Part shown: piece after piece, positions 1 to 7,005 of the stretch
Position numbering within the stretch: the stretch's first letter is position 1
Layout of the letters: each line of letters starts with the position of its first letter
Assembly: GCA_021160885.1 (NCBI GenBank)
Contig: JAGHBR010000351.1
Coordinates: forward strand, 1-15,762
Direction of reading: 5' to 3'
Length of the DNA: 15,762 nt
Origin: Caldisericaceae bacterium
GTDB lineage: Bacteria > Calditrichota > Calditrichia > Calditrichales > Calditrichaceae
Notes under the pieces: model-generated
What the model saw: only the letters and a program-made list of their open reading frames with translations
What the model was told of the DNA's origin: nothing
The model's database searches: none
Position numbers and translations under genes: made by a program

Positions 1-568
1 CTTCTAAATGGATGGGCTGCAATCCGGCCGCTTCAAGCGCCTGTTTGCCAGGCATACGTTTTTCCTGGTAAAAGGCTTCACCTTCGCCAATCATTACCAG
101 GGCCATGTGAGCCAGAGGCGCCAGATCACCACTGGCGCCTACCGAGCCTTTTTCCGGCACCAGCGGCACAATTCCCCCGTTTAACATATTTACCAGTTGC
201 TCTACAACGGTCCACCGAACGCCGCTAAAGCCCTGTGAAAGATTTTTAATTTTCAGCAACATCATCAAACGGACGATGTTCGCAGCCATCGGCTTACCTG
301 TGCCTGCGGCGTGGCTTACTACCAGGCGTCTCTGTAATTCGCGCGTTTGCTCAGGTTTTATCCGAACATCGGCAAATTTGCCAAAACCAGTGGTTACGCC
401 ATAAACCACTTTATCCTGTTCAATAATTTCTTTAATCACTTGATAACTTTTTTCAATTTTTTCCTTCACAGATTGATCAATCACGATCTGCGGTCTGTTC
501 TCAAGAAAATAGGCAAGGTCTTTTAAGGTCAAATCATCCAATCCAATCACCAACTTTTTATTGTTCAT
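1..568 (-). CDS. hutH: Histidine ammonia-lyase, N-terminal part (runs off the window)
   Basis: Cytoplasmic enzyme that removes ammonia from L-histidine to give urocanate, the first step of histidine degradation. The 189 visible residues carry the family hallmarks. The Ala-Ser-Gly triad that cyclises into the MIO electrophile is at A145-S146-G147, within GSVGASGDLAPLAHMAL. The catalytic tyrosine is Y56 in VYGVTTGFG, and H86 lies in SHAAGTG. These sit within about three residues of the corresponding positions in the Pseudomonas putida enzyme. The SHAAG form favours a histidine lyase over phenylalanine or tyrosine lyases and aminomutases of the same superfamily, but the substrate is inferred. 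The ATG lies inside the last codons of dinG (11-base overlap) and is preceded by GGAGG, so the start is well supported and translation is probably coupled to dinG. About two thirds of the protein lies beyond position 1, where further hut genes could follow. Confidence 0.93.
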   Translation of the reverse strand, partial: MNNKKLVIGLDDLTLKDLAYFLENRPQIVIDQSVKEKIEKSYQVIKEIIEQDKVVYGVTTGFGKFADVRIKPEQTRELQRRLVVSHAAGTGKPMAANIVRLMMLLKIKNLSQGFSGVRWTVVEQLVNMLNGGIVPLVPEKGSVGASGDLAPLAHMALVMIGEGEAFYQEKRMPGKQALEAAGLQPIHLE

Positions 569-3545
569 TTAAATCTTCCTCCAGAGTTCGATTATTAAAC
601 CAGTCGTCCAACAGTTTGAAAAGCATGTTTTCATCAAAAACGATTTCTTTACGTCCGGAGATACTATTTAAAAAGTGCTGCCCATAGCGCATGCGGCTAA
701 TCCGATTATCGCCAATAATCACAGCGCCAAAATCTTTTTTATTGCGAATCAGCCTTCCAAAGCCCTGCCGGAATTTAATAATGGCTTCGGGCAATGAGTA
801 CTCCATAAAAGGGTTTCCGCCACGCCGTTTAATGGCTTCCATGCGGGCGGCAATCACCGGTTCCGAAGGCACATCAAACGGCAGTTTGGGAATGAATAAC
901 AGTTCCAGAGCATCGCCGGGCACATCGATACCTTCCCAAAAACTATCGGTGCCAAGCAAGATGGAATCTCTGTTTTCCTTGAACTGATTTAAAATATTAG
1001 TTCGGCTGCCACTTTTCCCCTGCGCTAAAAGCAAGACATGTTGCGCATCAAAATGCGGCTTGAGCCATTCGTACATTTGATTAAGCATGCTGTAATTGGT
1101 CAAAAGAATCAGCAGGCCGCGTTTTTGTTCGCTGTGTAATCGAATTATTAAATCCCGCACGGCTTGAGGATATTCCGCAGAACGCGGATCAGGTAAAAAG
1201 TCGGTAACCGTTAAGAGCAACTGAGAATTATAATCAAACGGAGAATCAAAAGCCGTGGCCATGACCGGCCGGGCTTTAATTAAATTAAGGCCAACCCGCG
1301 ATTTGAAATAATCGAAAGATTTATTGACCGCCAGCGTAGCCGAGGTAAAAATAGCAGTTTCCACATTCGGGTAAAGCATTTTGTTCAGCAGTTCGTCAAT
1401 ATTTAATGGAACAGCGTACATCGACACATCATTACTCCAGTCGTTACGCGGCAAATCCAACCAGTAAACATAATTTTTCTCATCGCCTTTCAGACAAAAA
1501 CTGAATCCTTCCATCAGTTCGGTTGCCCGCTCGTAGCTGGAAATGACCTCCCTGGTGAGCTGAGCCTGAAATTTAAAGGCGTCAAAATCCAGATTATTCA
1601 AGGCGTCTATCAGTTGATTTAAATCATTAATGAAACGCGCCAAAGCTTTTTTCAATGCATCGATTTCATCTTCCAGTATGCGGAAAAATTTGAAGTTTTT
1701 GTGGTAACGGATCCGTGTTTCATCCTTTTCTGGTTTTTCACGGCTTCCGTACTGGTCGCGTAGCATGCGGCTGAATTCATTGTAAAAAATCTGTGTTTTC
1801 TCTTTTAAGTTCAACGAGCTGAACTTCACTTTTTGGGTTAAGCGCGTAAGGCGGTTCTTCTTGTCCTGTTCTAGATTTTTACTGGTGCTTAAGCGGTATT
1901 CGATCTGGACAATGGTGCCGGACTTATTGGGTTCTTCTTCGTAAATGCGATGGTAAAGATTGCGGAAAGACCAGTAATTGACGCGTATGCCAAGGTATTC
2001 AGCCGCTGTTTTTTCGATATTGTGGGCTTCATCCAGCACCAGCACTTCATAATCGCCAAGTGTAGAACGGCCGGAAGCCAGATCGGCAAACAGCAGAGCA
2101 TGATTGACGACCACCACATCGGCCCGTTTGGCATGTTCGCGGGCTTTCATTAAAAAACAGTCTTCGTAATATTTACAGGCTTTGCCAGGGCAATAGGAAG
2201 GTTCGGCGGTCAGTTTTTCCCACAAGCCGATATTGCGTTCCAGTTGAAATCCTGCATTTTCCATGATGTCGCCGGTGCGGGTTTGTTCTACCCAATAAAC
2301 CAGCGGCAGCAAACGTGTCCGTTCATCTTTTGATAGTCGCTGATTCATGTCGGTTAGCACGGTATGCCATTTTTCCAGGCATAAATAGTTGTAACGGCCC
2401 TTTAGCAAAACGGCTTTAAATTTATTTTCTACAGTGGCGTAAAGCGTGGGCAAATCTTTAAAAAATAACTGTTCCTGTAAATTTTTGGTATTGGTAGAAA
2501 CAATCACGCGCTGGCCGGCGTGACGATTTTTAACAGCCCACTCAATGGCCGGCACCAGGTAGGCCATGGATTTACCCGTACCAGTACCCGCCTCGGCCAC
2601 TACATACGCACGTTCATTTAAACCTTTTAATACATGACGGGCCATTTCTATTTGGGGCGGCCGCAGTTCGTACTCCGGAATGGCTTTTGACAAATGTCCC
2701 TGTTCGTCAAAATAACGATCGATTAAATTCGGATCAATGGGCATTAGTTCCGGCATTTCATCGGTATTTTGCGGAAAACGATAATCTTTTTCGCCAATAA
2801 CATTGTAGTAATTTTGGGCGTAGTAAGCATCATCCACTAACGCTTTGCCAGTTGCCGAAATATTTTTCATCTGTTTGAATTTCAACACAGGAATAAAAAA
2901 TTGCTTTGCCCTGCGTGAAGTGGGATAAAGTAGATTAATGATATTGCTGATCACGTGGTTTTCCGCAGCCAGAGCACGGTCAATCAATTCTAAAAAAACA
3001 TGGCCTGTGGCCCGGGCATCATCAACCGCCCGATGCGCCCGATCCAGATCGTAATCAAATTCACTGGCCAGCGAAGCTAATTTAAAGCTATTTAAAAAGG
3101 GCATAAAGATGCGCGCTAAAAACAAGGTGTCCACACGCAGGTTGTTCAGGTATTTAAAACGTTGCTGCGTGTCTTCCCAGCGTTCAAAATCATTTTTTTG
3201 GCGACGGAACTGGTACTCGATGAATGAGGCGTCAAAATTGACCTGCTGGCCAACCATGGCTGCATCGCCCATAAACTGCAGAAGCCGCGGGAAAACCTCT
3301 TCGATGGGAGGTTTTCCTTTCACGTCCTCGTTGGTAATGCCGGTTAAACTGGTAATAAAAGGAGGTATGGGCAGGCCAGGATCGATCAGTTCTTCAAATA
3401 CTGCTTCTTCCTGGCCATTTACAAAGCGGATGGCGCCAATTTCAATAATACGATCCTTTTCCGGATTTAAACCCGTGGTTTCCAGATCAACTACCACAAA
3501 GGTGTTTAATCCGAGATGCTTTAAAAGTTCTTCGCGTAAGCCCAT
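558..3545 (-). CDS. dinG: DinG-family ATP-dependent DNA helicase with N-terminal DEDDh 3'-5' exonuclease domain
   Basis: A 995-residue two-part protein expected to act on DNA in repair or replication. Residues about 14-190 are a DnaQ-like exonuclease: D20 and E22 in VVDLETTG, D105 in NFD, and H171 with D176 in HRAVDDA, so all five DEDDh residues are present. Residues about 290-995 are an XPD/DinG superfamily 2 helicase. Walker A is EAGTGTGKS at 318-326, the DEAH box is 505-508, and motif VI QGFGRLIRNK is near the C-terminus. Cysteines C389, C452, C457 and C463 keep the last two spacings (5 and 6) known from the Fe-S cluster of E. coli DinG, so a 4Fe-4S cluster is likely. The ATG is the first start after an in-frame TAG a few codons upstream; its ribosome site is weak (AGG, 6 bases before). 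It overlaps hutH by 11 bases. Its role relative to hutH is unclear, and they may only share a transcript. Confidence 0.93.
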   Translation of the reverse strand: MGLREELLKHLGLNTFVVVDLETTGLNPEKDRIIEIGAIRFVNGQEEAVFEELIDPGLPIPPFITSLTGITNEDVKGKPPIEEVFPRLLQFMGDAAMVGQQVNFDASFIEYQFRRQKNDFERWEDTQQRFKYLNNLRVDTLFLARIFMPFLNSFKLASLASEFDYDLDRAHRAVDDARATGHVFLELIDRALAAENHVISNIINLLYPTSRRAKQFFIPVLKFKQMKNISATGKALVDDAYYAQNYYNVIGEKDYRFPQNTDEMPELMPIDPNLIDRYFDEQGHLSKAIPEYELRPPQIEMARHVLKGLNERAYVVAEAGTGTGKSMAYLVPAIEWAVKNRHAGQRVIVSTNTKNLQEQLFFKDLPTLYATVENKFKAVLLKGRYNYLCLEKWHTVLTDMNQRLSKDERTRLLPLVYWVEQTRTGDIMENAGFQLERNIGLWEKLTAEPSYCPGKACKYYEDCFLMKAREHAKRADVVVVNHALLFADLASGRSTLGDYEVLVLDEAHNIEKTAAEYLGIRVNYWSFRNLYHRIYEEEPNKSGTIVQIEYRLSTSKNLEQDKKNRLTRLTQKVKFSSLNLKEKTQIFYNEFSRMLRDQYGSREKPEKDETRIRYHKNFKFFRILEDEIDALKKALARFINDLNQLIDALNNLDFDAFKFQAQLTREVISSYERATELMEGFSFCLKGDEKNYVYWLDLPRNDWSNDVSMYAVPLNIDELLNKMLYPNVETAIFTSATLAVNKSFDYFKSRVGLNLIKARPVMATAFDSPFDYNSQLLLTVTDFLPDPRSAEYPQAVRDLIIRLHSEQKRGLLILLTNYSMLNQMYEWLKPHFDAQHVLLLAQGKSGSRTNILNQFKENRDSILLGTDSFWEGIDVPGDALELLFIPKLPFDVPSEPVIAARMEAIKRRGGNPFMEYSLPEAIIKFRQGFGRLIRNKKDFGAVIIGDNRISRMRYGQHFLNSISGRKEIVFDENMLFKLLDDWFNNRTLEEDLNEQ
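578..582 (-). promoter_or_regulatory. Shine-Dalgarno site of hutH inside dinG
   Basis: GGAGG lies 9 bases before the hutH ATG at 568 and within the last codons of dinG. It fixes the hutH start and shows that the ribosome site is embedded in the upstream gene. Confidence 0.75.
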
Positions 3546-3621
3546 AAAATGCCTGACTTTCTAATTTTCGTTGTGTATTTAACAAATGATTGTGACACCA
3601 TCTGGTTCTAATTCTTTAAAT

Positions 3622-3647
3622 GGCTTAAAAATCACATAATTTAAGCC
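3622..3647. repeat. 8-bp inverted repeat upstream of dinG
   Basis: GGCTTAAA at 3622-3629 pairs perfectly with TTTAAGCC at 3640-3647 around a 10-base loop. It lies about 77 bases before the dinG start. No long T-run follows on the minus strand, so it is a poor terminator. It could be an operator or a leader hairpin, or it could have arisen by chance in AT-rich DNA. Confidence 0.35.
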
Positions 3648-3778
3648 TGCCGTTGTACAGCCTTAGAAACTCATCTTTCCTTAAAAGAACGCCCAAGCCT
3701 GTTTATTTTGCTTATCTTTTTTGTTGTTGTGAGCCATTATTTTACAAAATGAATAGCAGACAATCAAAGAAATTTATT

Positions 3779-4244
3779 TTATTTTTGGAAGGCTCTTTTT
3801 AACAAGAATCCAGACAGCAAAAGCAAGGTAACGGCAAAGCTGATTTTCATGTAAAAGTTCCAGGGCAAATACAGACCGGCCGTTGATTCTTCAGGTTGTT
3901 CATGATTGTAAGCAATTTTCAATTTACTGCCAACCGGGCGCTTCCGAACAATAAGCTCTGGCCATAATGTCCCGCTTGTTTCTTAAGCCAAAGGGCAGGG
4001 CCTGCAAATCCGTTTTTCTGATAAACGATTGTCCGGCTACCTGATATTGGTAAGTAATAAGAAGCAGAATGGCCATTTTACCAACAATTTTGATTTCAAT
4101 CACCTGTGCTTCAATAATCGGCCAGTTATTTTTTTACTGATAATCCCGATAAAGAAAATATTGGGAAATAAACGTTGGTATGGCAATTAAAATGGCCAGA
4201 ATTGCGACTTCCAGAAACCATTTTTTTCTACTGTTTTGTTCCAT
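3779..4244 (-). pseudogene. Decayed DUF3592-like small membrane protein gene
   Basis: Joining two frames reconstructs a protein of about 154 residues. It has a hydrophobic N-terminal segment (WFLEVAILAILIAIPTFIS), a central soluble part beginning NNWPIIEAQVIEI, and the segment RKRPVGSKLKIAYNHEQPEE. It ends with a second hydrophobic segment (FAVTLLLLSGFLL) and a basic tail RAFQK. Two membrane helices around a WP..EA.V start and a PVGS.....YN...PE block is the pattern of DUF3592 proteins, whose function is not established. Reading is broken twice: by an in-frame TAA at codon 37 (4134-4136, entering a run of seven A), and by a +1 frame change between about 3990 and 3960. The ATG at 4244 directly follows an in-frame TAA. 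The first 36 codons could still give a one-helix peptide. A sequencing error is possible, but two lesions would be needed. Family assignment is from motif memory. Confidence 0.72.
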
Positions 4245-4266
4245 TTACAAATTCCGTTTTTTGTAA
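4245..4266 (-). repeat. Inverted repeat abutting the start of the DUF3592-like pseudogene
   Basis: TTACAAA (4245-4251) and TTTGTAA (4260-4266) form a 7-bp stem. The 8-base loop contains the only SD-like bases (GGAA) before the pseudogene ATG at 4244. A hairpin here would place that site in a loop next to the start codon. It may have controlled translation when the gene was intact, or may be chance. Confidence 0.3.
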
Positions 4267-4280
4267 GAAATACTATTTTA

Positions 4281-4304
4281 AAAGAAAAAATTCCCTCTGG
4301 GAAC
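4281..4304 (-). terminator. Short terminator-like hairpin
   Basis: On the minus strand TTCCC-AGA-GGGAA (4303-4291) is followed at once by six T, then C and more T. The stem is only five pairs plus a possible G-U, so it would be weak. It could be a backup terminator for the envelope cluster, or an attenuator for the decayed gene downstream. Confidence 0.35.
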
Positions 4305-4441
4305 AGATATTAAAAATTTTGTGTCCATTTACACTTTACCAGAAAAATAAAATCTATTAAAACCTCTAAATCAGGCAGCAATGAAGCAAGCAGGGGTTAC
4401 ACTCGCTAACCTTTTACAGCAACTAACGCTCTGGTTTAAAG

Positions 4442-4482
4442 CGTAATAAAAATACCGGTTGCAGATTTGATCCACAACCGGC
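4442..4482 (-). terminator. Rho-independent terminator of the envelope gene cluster
   Basis: Reading leftward, CCGGTTG (4481-4475) pairs with CAACCGG (4461-4455). Three further inner pairs follow after a small internal loop, and ATTTTTATT comes directly after the stem. It lies about 25 bases past the stop of the barrel-protein gene and closes the leftward transcript. Confidence 0.82.
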
Positions 4483-4506
4483 ATCAAAGAGGAAAAACCT
4501 AATTTT

Positions 4507-5370
4507 TTAAAGTACAATCATCGCGCCTACAGCGAGCGAATTGTATTTGCCAATATTGTAATCGGCATGAATATTAAAGAATAGCAAAGTGAAGCTAACA
4601 CCGGCATTTAAGCGCAAAGCATTTTCACCATCAACGGTAACATCACCCACGGTGGATGATGGTTCCAGCTCAGAAGTTTTTACAGTAAGGCTCGATACAT
4701 CGTAGCCCACCCCGCCATAAATATCTATCGGTAACAGGGAGATACTTCCGGAAATCTGTGCATTCATGGTAAAAGTTCCGGCATCTAAAAAGCTGCCAAC
4801 GGTAAATTTGTGGTATGCGGCCTGTACGCCAAAATCGATGGGAAACATGGGAATGGGAATCAAATCGCTTAGTTCGTATTTAATCCCACCACCCAACAGA
4901 GTTACATCGCCAAAGTCGCCAAGTCCTTTTTTAGCAAAACGTACGGTTCCCTCAAAACCGCCAAACAGGCCAACATTGGCATGTAGCATGGGTAACAGGA
5001 ATTTATCTACATTTAATCCAGGAATTGCTGTAGGGTCTGACGGTTTGTCATCACCAAAAACGGTTGGTTTGGTCATCCCATGGAATGCAAACGTCATGGC
5101 CTCATCTGGAAGCGGAACGTAAACCGCGCTTACACCAACATCGAACCTGGGCAGTGTTTTAGCATAACCGCGATGAAACATGGCTCCGCCAAGGCCGGTA
5201 CCAAGTGCGGTAGCAAAAGGCTGGACATAACCTTTAATATATTGATCAGCAGGTATCTGACTCTGGGTAAAAATCTTTTTCAGATTGTCTTCGAAATCCC
5301 CCGCTTTGTTGGCATTAAATACACCGCCGGCCAATAGCAAAACCAAACTTAACGTCAAAAATCTTCTCAT
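4507..5370 (-). CDS. Secreted probable outer-membrane beta-barrel protein of unknown function
   Basis: A 287-residue protein. It has a signal peptide (MRRFLTLSLVLLLAGGVFNA, cleavage probably just after), a short polar stretch, and then many alternating hydrophobic/polar segments rich in Gly and aromatic residues, for example VGLFGGFEGTVRF and FGVQAAYHKFTVG. This is typical of a medium-size barrel in the outer membrane. It resembles uncharacterised barrel proteins of FCB bacteria, of the kind grouped as DUF6588, but that link is from memory and unchecked. The C-terminus is Leu rather than the usual Phe. I place the start at the ATG at 5370 because GGGAGGTG directly precedes it. The longer reading from GTG at 5382 has no ribosome site. 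It follows the lipM-like gene closely and precedes the intrinsic terminator, so it is probably the last gene of the transcript. No substrate or partner can be named. Confidence 0.75.
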   Translation of the reverse strand: MRRFLTLSLVLLLAGGVFNANKAGDFEDNLKKIFTQSQIPADQYIKGYVQPFATALGTGLGGAMFHRGYAKTLPRFDVGVSAVYVPLPDEAMTFAFHGMTKPTVFGDDKPSDPTAIPGLNVDKFLLPMLHANVGLFGGFEGTVRFAKKGLGDFGDVTLLGGGIKYELSDLIPIPMFPIDFGVQAAYHKFTVGSFLDAGTFTMNAQISGSISLLPIDIYGGVGYDVSSLTVKTSELEPSSTVGDVTVDGENALRLNAGVSFTLLFFNIHADYNIGKYNSLAVGAMIVL

Positions 5371-5372
5371 TT

Positions 5373-5380
5373 CACCTCCC
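5373..5380 (-). promoter_or_regulatory. Strong Shine-Dalgarno site of the barrel-protein gene
   Basis: GGGAGGTG lies directly before GAA-free spacer bases and the ATG at 5370, a near-full match to the anti-SD sequence (GGAGG ends 4 bases before the ATG). It decides the start in favour of the ATG over the GTG at 5382. Confidence 0.7.
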
Positions 5381-5404
5381 ACAATTTAACTAATTTAATT
5401 AAAC

Positions 5405-6241
5405 TTATTGAATTTTAAAATTAGGTACAAATTTTTGTGCAGCTTGCAAATGATGCCTATCAAAAAGTTTAAAACAAATGGTGAAATTTAACCTTTTTTC
5501 AAACTGTGCCAACAATCCTTCGATGATCAGATTTAGATCAATTTTATTTTCTGGTGAAATTTCAGAGAGCGACACGGAACTGTTTTTCAAGATTTTTAGA
5601 TAACGTTGTTTGGCCTGTTCATCTGCATTCATCAAATAGATAATTTCGTTCTGTTTTGGACCCAATAAAATGGAGCCGTGTTGTAACAAAGCTTTTTTGT
5701 ACAGTTTTTGTGCGCTGCCCACTACTTTTTTATTTTGATATTTAATTTCAGTGAAGGCCGGGCGATTGAAACAGGCAAAGCGTTTTTCAGCTGAACGTAA
5801 GTAGTTTTCCTTATCTGCCTGGTAATTCAGAGAAACGGGAAAATTCAGTTGATTCAGGGCTTCAACAAGGTATTTATGAAACAAATAATAGATATCATGA
5901 TTATTAAGGTTCTGGTTGGGCACAATTAAGCCATACGTCAACTCTTCACTGTGTAAAATGGCACTGCCTCCGGTCGGGCGCCGCACAGCCTGGTAACCTT
6001 TTTCCCGCAAGGCGTTCAGATCAATAAATTTTTCGTCCTGATGGTACCCCAACGACAGGCAATAGGGTTGCCAGCCGTAGAATCGAAGAATGGGCGCCTT
6101 GAACTGCTCGATGTTTTGGGCCAGATAATAGTCGAGAGCCATATTCATGGCGCCTGTAAACGTTTGGTAGGGGAAAACAATGAGTTGATTAAAGGGAAAG
6201 ATTTGTTTTTCAGCGTTCAGGTCTGATAATGCCACGTTCAC
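5405..6241 (-). CDS. LipM-type octanoyltransferase / lipoate-protein ligase family
   Basis: A 278-residue member of the biotin/lipoate A/B ligase fold. Seen motifs are ILRFYGWQPYCLSLGYHQ (51-68), the substrate-loop signature RRPTGGSAILH (87-97) with EELTYG, a cysteine C157 in ACFNRPAFTEI, the conserved lysine K172 in NKKVVGSAQ, and LQHGSILL. The CF..P...E cysteine block followed by K.VGSAQ matches B. subtilis LipM, an octanoyl-ACP:protein N-octanoyltransferase that uses that cysteine and is also 278 residues long. Transfer of octanoyl to lipoyl domains (often GcvH) in the cytoplasm is therefore the best guess. A LipL- or LplA-like role is not excluded. The start is uncertain: GTG at 6241 overlaps the end of lpxA by 32 bases, GTG at 6235 is an alternative, and the nearest GGAG is 13 bases before 6241. 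It sits where many lipid A operons carry lpxB. Confidence 0.88.
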   Translation of the reverse strand: MNVALSDLNAEKQIFPFNQLIVFPYQTFTGAMNMALDYYLAQNIEQFKAPILRFYGWQPYCLSLGYHQDEKFIDLNALREKGYQAVRRPTGGSAILHSEELTYGLIVPNQNLNNHDIYYLFHKYLVEALNQLNFPVSLNYQADKENYLRSAEKRFACFNRPAFTEIKYQNKKVVGSAQKLYKKALLQHGSILLGPKQNEIIYLMNADEQAKQRYLKILKNSSVSLSEISPENKIDLNLIIEGLLAQFEKRLNFTICFKLFDRHHLQAAQKFVPNFKIQ

Positions 6242-6992
6242 TCTGCTTTAAAAACTCCACAATTTTTTGTATTTCCGCCGTTTGTTCAAGCGTCTGTTCA
6301 ATCTTTTGAATGGCTTCTTTGAGCTTTAAATTTTCCCGGTAAACGATGTGATAAGCTTGCTTTAAAAGGTTTAACTGCTCTCTGGTAAAACCACGCCGTC
6401 TTAAACCAACAGCATTTAATCCGGCAAAACGAATGGGTTCGCCGGCAGCTAAAATGTACGGCGGCACATCCTGCGAAACACGCAAGCCTCCGCCAATAAA
6501 GGAATAATCGCCAATGTGAACGAATTGATGAATGGCCGTTAAGCCGCCAATTCCAACATAATCGCCAATGATCACATGACCGGCCATGTTGACTGAATTT
6601 GCAATGGTACAAAAATTACCGATCTGGCAATCGTGAGCCACATGAGAGTAGGCCATCAGCAAGCAATTGCTGCCCACGCGCGTGTAATAACTGTGGGAGG
6701 TCGCCCGGTTAACCGTGGCAAATTCACGGATGGTTGTATTGTCACCGATTTCGACAAACGTTTTTTCATTGGAAAATTTTAAATCCTGTGGTTCGGTAGC
6801 AATTACCGCGCCCTTAAAAACACGGCAGTTTTTACCAAGCGTGGCGCCACTGGCAATTACAGCGTGCGGGCCAATCTGGCTGCCGTCACCAATGCTTACT
6901 TCTTTTTCAATAATTGCATAGGGACCTATTTTAACTTCAACGCCTAACTTAGCTTCCGGATGGACAACCGCTGTGGGATGGATCTCTACCAA
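6210..6992 (-). CDS. lpxA: Acyl-ACP:UDP-N-acetylglucosamine O-acyltransferase
   Basis: Catalyses the first step of lipid A synthesis in the cytoplasm, transferring a 3-hydroxyacyl chain from ACP to the 3-OH of UDP-GlcNAc. The 260 residues match the family length. A left-handed beta-helix of hexapeptide repeats fills residues about 1-185 (IGPYAI, IGPHAV, IGDYVG and others). The catalytic histidine is H120 in HVAHDCQIG (H125 in E. coli), followed by GGLTAIHQF and SQDVPPY. G168 aligns with E. coli G173, the acyl-chain ruler, suggesting a long hydroxyacyl donor, as an inference. The helical C-terminus begins near GLRRRGF. The start codon is TTG at 6992, preceded by AAGGAGG at a 6-base spacing, with no better ATG or GTG nearby. 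The SD overlaps the stop of the lpxC-fabZ gene, so the two are probably translationally linked. Its 3' end overlaps the lipM-like gene. Confidence 0.97.
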   Translation of the reverse strand: MVEIHPTAVVHPEAKLGVEVKIGPYAIIEKEVSIGDGSQIGPHAVIASGATLGKNCRVFKGAVIATEPQDLKFSNEKTFVEIGDNTTIREFATVNRATSHSYYTRVGSNCLLMAYSHVAHDCQIGNFCTIANSVNMAGHVIIGDYVGIGGLTAIHQFVHIGDYSFIGGGLRVSQDVPPYILAAGEPIRFAGLNAVGLRRRGFTREQLNLLKQAYHIVYRENLKLKEAIQKIEQTLEQTAEIQKIVEFLKQSERGIIRPER

Positions 6993-6998
6993 AACGCG

Positions 6999-7005
6999 CC
7001 TCCTT
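6999..7005 (-). promoter_or_regulatory. Shine-Dalgarno site setting a TTG start for lpxA
   Basis: AAGGAGG, 6 bases before TTG at 6992, overlaps the TAA stop of the upstream lpxC-fabZ gene. It makes the unusual TTG start credible. Confidence 0.72.

Larger units (their letters stand above)
3546..4506. other. Gene-poor stretch of about 960 bases between dinG and the envelope cluster
   Basis: No intact gene of convincing quality is seen on either strand. From right to left it holds the intrinsic terminator of the envelope cluster (about 4442-4482), a weak plus-strand hairpin (GGTTA/TAACC at 4395-4411 followed by TTTT), a second small terminator-like hairpin (about 4281-4304), a decayed DUF3592-like gene (3779-4244), and an inverted repeat (3622-3647) in the leader of dinG. 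A promoter for dinG must lie in the last 230 bases if dinG is transcribed separately, but I could not pick a clear one. Confidence 0.7.

Noticed and set aside
1..568. Aromatic amino-acid lyase or aminomutase instead of histidine lyase
   Set aside because: The same MIO fold is shared, but SHAAGTG around H86 fits histidine lyases better. The possibility remains because the C-terminal part is missing.
3681..3737. An 18-codon minus-strand reading frame (MAHNNKKDKQNKQAWAFF) between the pseudogene and dinG
   Set aside because: No ribosome site before its ATG, low-complexity Lys/Asn content and no conservation evidence. Chance is the simpler explanation.
3779..4244. Programmed recoding (stop readthrough or ribosomal frameshift) in the DUF3592-like gene
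   Set aside because: The stop is TAA, so selenocysteine is not an option. The two lesions are far apart and I see no classic slippery heptamer plus structure at the shift, so decay is simpler.
4175..4360. A 61-codon plus-strand open frame
   Set aside because: It is antisense to the 5' part of the DUF3592-like remnant, has no ribosome site, and its sequence looks like translated AT-rich DNA.
4392..4415. Plus-strand terminator-like hairpin with TTTT
   Set aside because: Only five Watson-Crick pairs, and no plus-strand gene upstream to terminate. Kept only as part of the intergenic description.
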